From NCBI RefSeq assembly GCF_027924665.1, contig NZ_AP027043.1:1736001-1800000 (forward strand): a DNA stretch of 64,000 nt. Reading direction: 5' to 3'. The translations under genes were made by a program, and so were the position numbers. The DNA is from Flavobacterium sp. GSB-24. GTDB lineage: Bacteria; Bacteroidota; Bacteroidia; Flavobacteriales; Flavobacteriaceae. Under the pieces are notes generated by a model. The model searched no databases, was not told where the DNA came from, and saw only the letters and a list, made by a program, of their open reading frames with translations. Positions 61,188-64,000 of the stretch are shown here, in pieces. Positions within the stretch are counted from its first letter, which is position 1. Every line of letters starts with the position of its first letter.

Positions 61188-61385
61188 ATGGACTCGGAAG
61201 AAGAAAATAAAAAAAACAATAAGGTTGAAGAATCCAGAGTTGAATACGAAGTTCAGAAGCCTAAGTTTAAAGGAATAGATCGAGAGACTTTTGATTTTGA
61301 TGCCGAGTTTGCAAAAGGATTAACGCCAGAGGAATTTAAAGCTGAAATGTATAAGAGAATAAAAGCATACCCTTGGAAAAAATAA
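61188..61385 (+). CDS. Small acidic protein, putative antitoxin
   Basis: 65 aa, rich in Glu and Lys. Disordered-looking N-terminus (MDSEEENKKNNKVEESRVEY) and a compact C-terminal helix region (FDFDAEFAKGLTPEEFKAEMYKRIKAYPWKK). No family is recognised with certainty. Its stop codon overlaps the TTG start of the ParE/RelE-like gene at 61373, the usual type II arrangement with the antitoxin first. I infer an antitoxin role from that context; the protein could also be an unrelated small gene. Confidence 0.6.
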   Translation: MDSEEENKKNNKVEESRVEYEVQKPKFKGIDRETFDFDAEFAKGLTPEEFKAEMYKRIKAYPWKK

Positions 61386-61689
61386 TTTTTGAAAATTCTG
61401 TTCTTGAATATTTTGATAATTTTTTTTTGCGCTTTTTGAAGAGGAATATTTCAGTTTTCCTGAGTCAGCTCAGAATTATATTGATAAAATAGTTGGTTTT
61501 GTTATTTCAAGTATTTCAAGTTTTCCTCATAAGAAAACTCCAAAATCACTTCAGTATTTAGGTTTAAATTATATTTTTTATAAACCCAATACCAGAACAA
61601 CTTGGTACGTGTTTTTTGAAAAAAGAGATCAAAGTTATTTAATAACAGCAATTATAAATAATAATAGTTTAGAAGTTAGTGAGCTATAG
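61373..61689 (+). pseudogene. ParE/RelE-like toxin, interrupted by a -1 frameshift at a T9 run
   Basis: Joining two frames gives a 105-aa protein. Frame A starts at TTG 61373 and reads EKIIFENSVLEYFDN; frame B continues FFFALFEEEYFSFPESAQNY (residues 17-36) through FPHKKTP and TTWYVFFEKR to a tag stop at 61687-61689. Frame B has no start of its own: taa at 61417 closes it upstream. The shift lies in nine T (61420-61428), exactly at a slippery heptamer T TTT TTT in the zero frame. Unshifted reading ends at 61490-61492 after about 39 aa. The YFSF, HKK(T/A)P and TTWYVFF blocks fit a ParE/RelE-like family that I know from Bacteroidota. It may be a decayed gene, sequencing error or programmed slippage. 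Confidence 0.65.
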
Positions 61690-61696
61690 AAAAAAC

Positions 61697-61727
61697 AAAA
61701 TCCTCATAAATATTTATGAGGATTTTT
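61697..61727. terminator. Bidirectional terminator between the toxin gene and fabD
   Basis: AATCCTCATAAA-TA-TTTATGAGGATT with A-rich left and T-rich right flanks. It ends the toxin-antitoxin unit and may also end fabD, whose stop codon is 54 bp beyond. Confidence 0.82.
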
Positions 61728-61739
61728 TATAAGTATAGT

Positions 61740-61770
61740 TTCAAACTGAAAACTGAAAACCGAGACTGAA
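61740..61770. repeat. CAGTTTTC heptamer-type tract (right, inverted copy)
   Basis: Plus strand reads AAACTGAAAACTGAAAACCG and on to AGACTG; its reverse complement matches the left tract at 61006-61031 after a small shift. Confidence 0.65.
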
Positions 61771-61780
61771 TACTTAAAAA

Positions 61781-62656
61781 TTAAGCATTCGCAGTAACAG
61801 CTTCTTTATCAATTTTATTAATCAAACCAGCTAATACTTTTCCTGGGCCAACTTCAGTAAACAAAGTAGCGCCGTCAGCAATCATTTGCTGAACCGATTG
61901 AGTCCATTTTACAGGAGCAGTCAATTGTATAATTAAGTTCTTTTTAATTTCATTTGCATCCGAAACAGCATTTGCAGTTACGTTTTGGTAAACCGGACAA
62001 ATTGGAGTAGAGAAAGTAGTCGCTTCAATTGCAGCGGCTAATTCTTCTCTTGCCGGTTCCATCATTGGCGAGTGAAAAGCCCCTCCAACAGGTAAGATTA
62101 AAGCACGTTTTGCTCCCGCAGCTTTCATTGCTTCACAAGCTTTTTCAACCGCTGAAGTTTCACCAGAAATTACCAATTGCCCTGGGCAGTTATAATTTGC
62201 GGCAACCACAACTCCGTCGATAGAAGCACAAACTTCTTCTACAACATTATCATCTAATCCTAAAACTGCTGCCATTGTAGATGGGGTAATTTCGCAGGCT
62301 TTTTGCATAGCAAGAGCACGTTGAGAAACTAATTTTAAACCGTCTTCAAAAGATAAAGTTCCGTTGGCAACCAAAGCTGAAAATTCTCCTAAAGAATGTC
62401 CTGCAACCATTTCTGGTTTAAAATCTTCGCCTAAAGTTTTAGCTAAAATAACAGAGTGTAAAAATACAGCAGGCTGTGTAACTTTAGTTTCTTTTAGTTG
62501 TTCGGCAGTGCCTTCAAACATAATATCAGTAATTCTAAAACCTAAAATTTCGTTAGCTTTTTCGAATAATTCTTTGGCTAAAGCCGAGTTTTCATATAAG
62601 TCTTTGCCCATTCCTGTAAACTGTGCGCCCTGACCTGGAAATACGTATGCTTTCAT
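61781..62656 (-). CDS. fabD: ACP S-malonyltransferase
   Basis: Moves malonyl groups from CoA to acyl carrier protein, feeding fatty acid synthesis. The 291-aa protein has FPGQGAQFTGMGKDL at the start, nucleophile Ser88 (AGHSLGEFSAL), His195 (GGAFHSPMM) and the QLVISG and EVGPGKVL blocks. Isolated gene with a -7-like box (TATTTTTG, minus, 62721-62714) just after the DUF983 stop. Confidence 0.97.
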   Translation of the reverse strand: MKAYVFPGQGAQFTGMGKDLYENSALAKELFEKANEILGFRITDIMFEGTAEQLKETKVTQPAVFLHSVILAKTLGEDFKPEMVAGHSLGEFSALVANGTLSFEDGLKLVSQRALAMQKACEITPSTMAAVLGLDDNVVEEVCASIDGVVVAANYNCPGQLVISGETSAVEKACEAMKAAGAKRALILPVGGAFHSPMMEPAREELAAAIEATTFSTPICPVYQNVTANAVSDANEIKKNLIIQLTAPVKWTQSVQQMIADGATLFTEVGPGKVLAGLINKIDKEAVTANA

Positions 62657-62729
62657 TTGTCTAATTTAATTTTTACTTTTTTTTAAAATTGAAAATTAGT
62701 TTCAATTGGAAGGCAAAAATAGTATTTTT

Positions 62730-63092
62730 TTAGCTCGTATAGTCCTTAAACATATAAATCCATGCTAATCTTGAAAATCGCAGGTTGAAAGAAGTAAGCA
62801 AAGTAATAACAATTGCAATAATCGGAATGATTCTTAAATCGAAATTTGTTTCAAAGAAAAACTGTGCAACACAATAGGTTGCAATACCTTGAGCGACTGT
62901 TAATCCGTAGTTTACATACATAGCGCCAAAGAAATAGCCAGGTTCTTTTTGGAATTTATAATGGCAGTGACTGCAGTATTCATTCATTTTTGGAAGTCCA
63001 AAAGTCAAAAATATATTTTTGTCTGTAAACACTTTTCCTTTATGACAAACAGGACATTCGTTACTTAAAATATGAGTTAATGCATTTGACAT
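62730..63092 (-). CDS. DUF983 family protein
   Basis: 120 aa. Two CxxC pairs form a zinc ribbon (NECPVCHKGKVF near residue 14, EYCSHCHYKF near residue 40), then two transmembrane helices (about 53-74 and 87-107). The motif FQKEPGYFFGAMYVNYGL between ribbon and membrane is typical of DUF983. Function unknown. Single gene with a TACCTTTG box (minus strand) about 23 bp upstream. Confidence 0.9.
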   Translation of the reverse strand: MSNALTHILSNECPVCHKGKVFTDKNIFLTFGLPKMNEYCSHCHYKFQKEPGYFFGAMYVNYGLTVAQGIATYCVAQFFFETNFDLRIIPIIAIVITLLTSFNLRFSRLAWIYMFKDYTS

Positions 63093-63115
63093 GATCTTGT
63101 TATTTTTTATTTATA

Positions 63116-63123
63116 CAAAGGTA
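63116..63123 (-). promoter_or_regulatory. Candidate -7 element for the DUF983 gene
   Basis: Minus-strand TACCTTTG fits TAnnTTTG, 23 bp before the ATG. No TTG at -33. Confidence 0.38.
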
Positions 63124-63198
63124 ATATAGAGCAAGATAAAAGTCTTTTTTATATCTTCGCTACTTATAGCACAATAAAGACATTTTGTTTGAGTTTTC

Positions 63199-63243
63199 AA
63201 ATTCCAAATTCCAAAATCTGCAATCTACAATCTAAAATTTAAT
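63199..63243. repeat. AAATTCC / AATCTAA heptamer tract upstream of the AraC gene
   Basis: CAAATTCCAAATTCCAAAAT then CTGCAATCTACAATCTAAA: 7-bp words of the kinds also present at 10607-10651 and 55925-55960. It ends about 6 bp before the ATG at 63249. Confidence 0.65.
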
Positions 63244-63248
63244 AGCGC

Positions 63249-64000
63249 ATGAAGAAATATCCAATTTATAGTGTTCAGAATTTTAGCTGCAATGATGTTC
63301 ACCGAGATTTTTATGTGAATACTTTTAAAGAGCATCTAAAAAGTCACAGTTTTGTCGAAGAACCACACCGTCACGATTCCTATTTAATGGTATTTTTTAC
63401 GAAAGGTTCAGGATTGCACGAGATCGATTTTGATCAATTTGAAATCAAAAGAGGAAGTCTTTTTGTGCTGCAGCCAGGACAAATGCATCATTGGAGTTTA
63501 TCTGAAGATATTGAAGGTTTTGTGATTATCTTTTCGCAGGAATTGTACAATTTATACTTCAGACAGAAAAATATAAACGAATATAATTTTTATCATTCTA
63601 TTCATAATCGACCAGAAATGGTTTTTGAAGAAAATGAAATTCCGAAAATCCAGCCTTATTTTGATCTGCTGATACAGGAAAATAATGAGAATTTAAAGTA
63701 TCAGCTCGACAAAATGTTGAATTTGTTGGATTCGATTCATATCGAAATTGCTCGCAAATACGGTGAAACCTATTCGCACCAAACTCATTCTTACAATATC
63801 AAAATCAATAAATTTGAATCTCTTTTAGAGAAATATTTCAGAACGGAAAAACTGCCATCTTTTTATGCAGAAAAACTAAACATCACCCTGAAGCATTTGA
63901 ACAGAATCTGTAATGAAATCCTCCAGAAAACTGCCACAGAAGTAATTACAGACCGCGTAATTTTAGAAATAAAAAGAATGCTGATCGATAAACAATTAGC
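63249..64000 (+). CDS. AraC-family transcriptional regulator (3' partial)
   Basis: At least 250 aa, running off the window. The N-terminal cupin-like sensor domain (about 20-110) has EEPHRHDSYLMVFFTKGSG and LFVLQPGQMHHWSL. The C-terminal AraC helix-turn-helix region begins near residue 190 (FESLLEKYFRTEKLPSFYAEKLNITLKHLNRI), continuing to EIKRMLIDKQL at the edge. The ligand is unknown and the target genes are probably beyond the window. The end is missing only because the window stops. Confidence 0.9.
   Translation, partial: MKKYPIYSVQNFSCNDVHRDFYVNTFKEHLKSHSFVEEPHRHDSYLMVFFTKGSGLHEIDFDQFEIKRGSLFVLQPGQMHHWSLSEDIEGFVIIFSQELYNLYFRQKNINEYNFYHSIHNRPEMVFEENEIPKIQPYFDLLIQENNENLKYQLDKMLNLLDSIHIEIARKYGETYSHQTHSYNIKINKFESLLEKYFRTEKLPSFYAEKLNITLKHLNRICNEILQKTATEVITDRVILEIKRMLIDKQL

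Overview
The window looks like a stretch of core chromosome from a Flavobacterium-type member of the Bacteroidota. It is strongly AT-rich. Many genes are preceded by the Bacteroidota sigma-A type signal TTG-N18/20-TAnnTTTG rather than an E. coli promoter. It carries type IX secretion (T9SS) and gliding-related families (PorG, PorP/SprF, a type B sorting domain) and several families typical of this phylum (DUF4270, DUF6268, DUF4907, a FolK-deoxynucleoside kinase fusion). The genus is inferred from family content and style; no 16S gene is present. I see no prophage, insertion sequence, CRISPR array or replication origin.

Layout. 1-7112 (+): a MacB-like efflux system with two permeases (the first cut by the window edge), two periplasmic adaptors and a TolC-type channel, followed by tsaB. 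7116-8921 (-): an MscS channel and an Nfu iron-sulfur scaffold. 9065-10585 (+): a PorP/SprF-family protein and a gamma-carbonic anhydrase. 10673-15515 (-): a compact cluster joining a LytTR response regulator and LytS-type kinase to an intradiol-dioxygenase-like lipoprotein, a DUF4907 lipoprotein, a Kelch lipoprotein and a DUF6268 outer-membrane protein. 15747-18308 (+): DUF4270 plus a barrel protein. 18313-24951 (-): the envelope cluster porG-uppS-bamA-ompH-ompH-murI. 25125-26767 (-): nadK and a CBS protein. 26883-32538 (+): pdxJ, a hydrolase, a holin-like protein, tig, clpP and clpX.

32808-36694: a GlxA-type regulator faces an array of small VOC and SRPBCC proteins that looks like repeated duplication of one module, with short periodic repeats at the joints. 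36853-49135: serB, GH3, DUF2797, a family 9 glycosyltransferase, AsmA, a hydrolase, sppA and folK-dNK. 49247-55294: a large T9SS type B cargo protein, a TrmH methyltransferase, DUF1573 and mutS. 55371-55660: one transcription unit with tRNA-Gly(GCC) and tRNA-Leu(TAA). It is followed by 27 perfect copies of an 8-bp repeat upstream of a DUF1508 gene. 56471-64000: a small repetitive lipoprotein, waaA, DegT-NTF2-galE, a probable toxin-antitoxin pair, fabD, DUF983 and a truncated AraC regulator.

Most of the window is housekeeping: envelope biogenesis, proteolysis, cofactor and lipid synthesis, and tRNA modification. The most unusual items are: (i) an unannotated ParE/RelE-like toxin gene at 61373-61689, split by a T9 run that forms a perfect U UUU UUU -1 slippery site; (ii) the 27 x 8 bp array at 55709-55924; (iii) a family of intergenic tracts with 7- or 8-bp periodicity but a different unit at each site; (iv) the two-component-linked surface/dioxygenase operon at 10673-15515.
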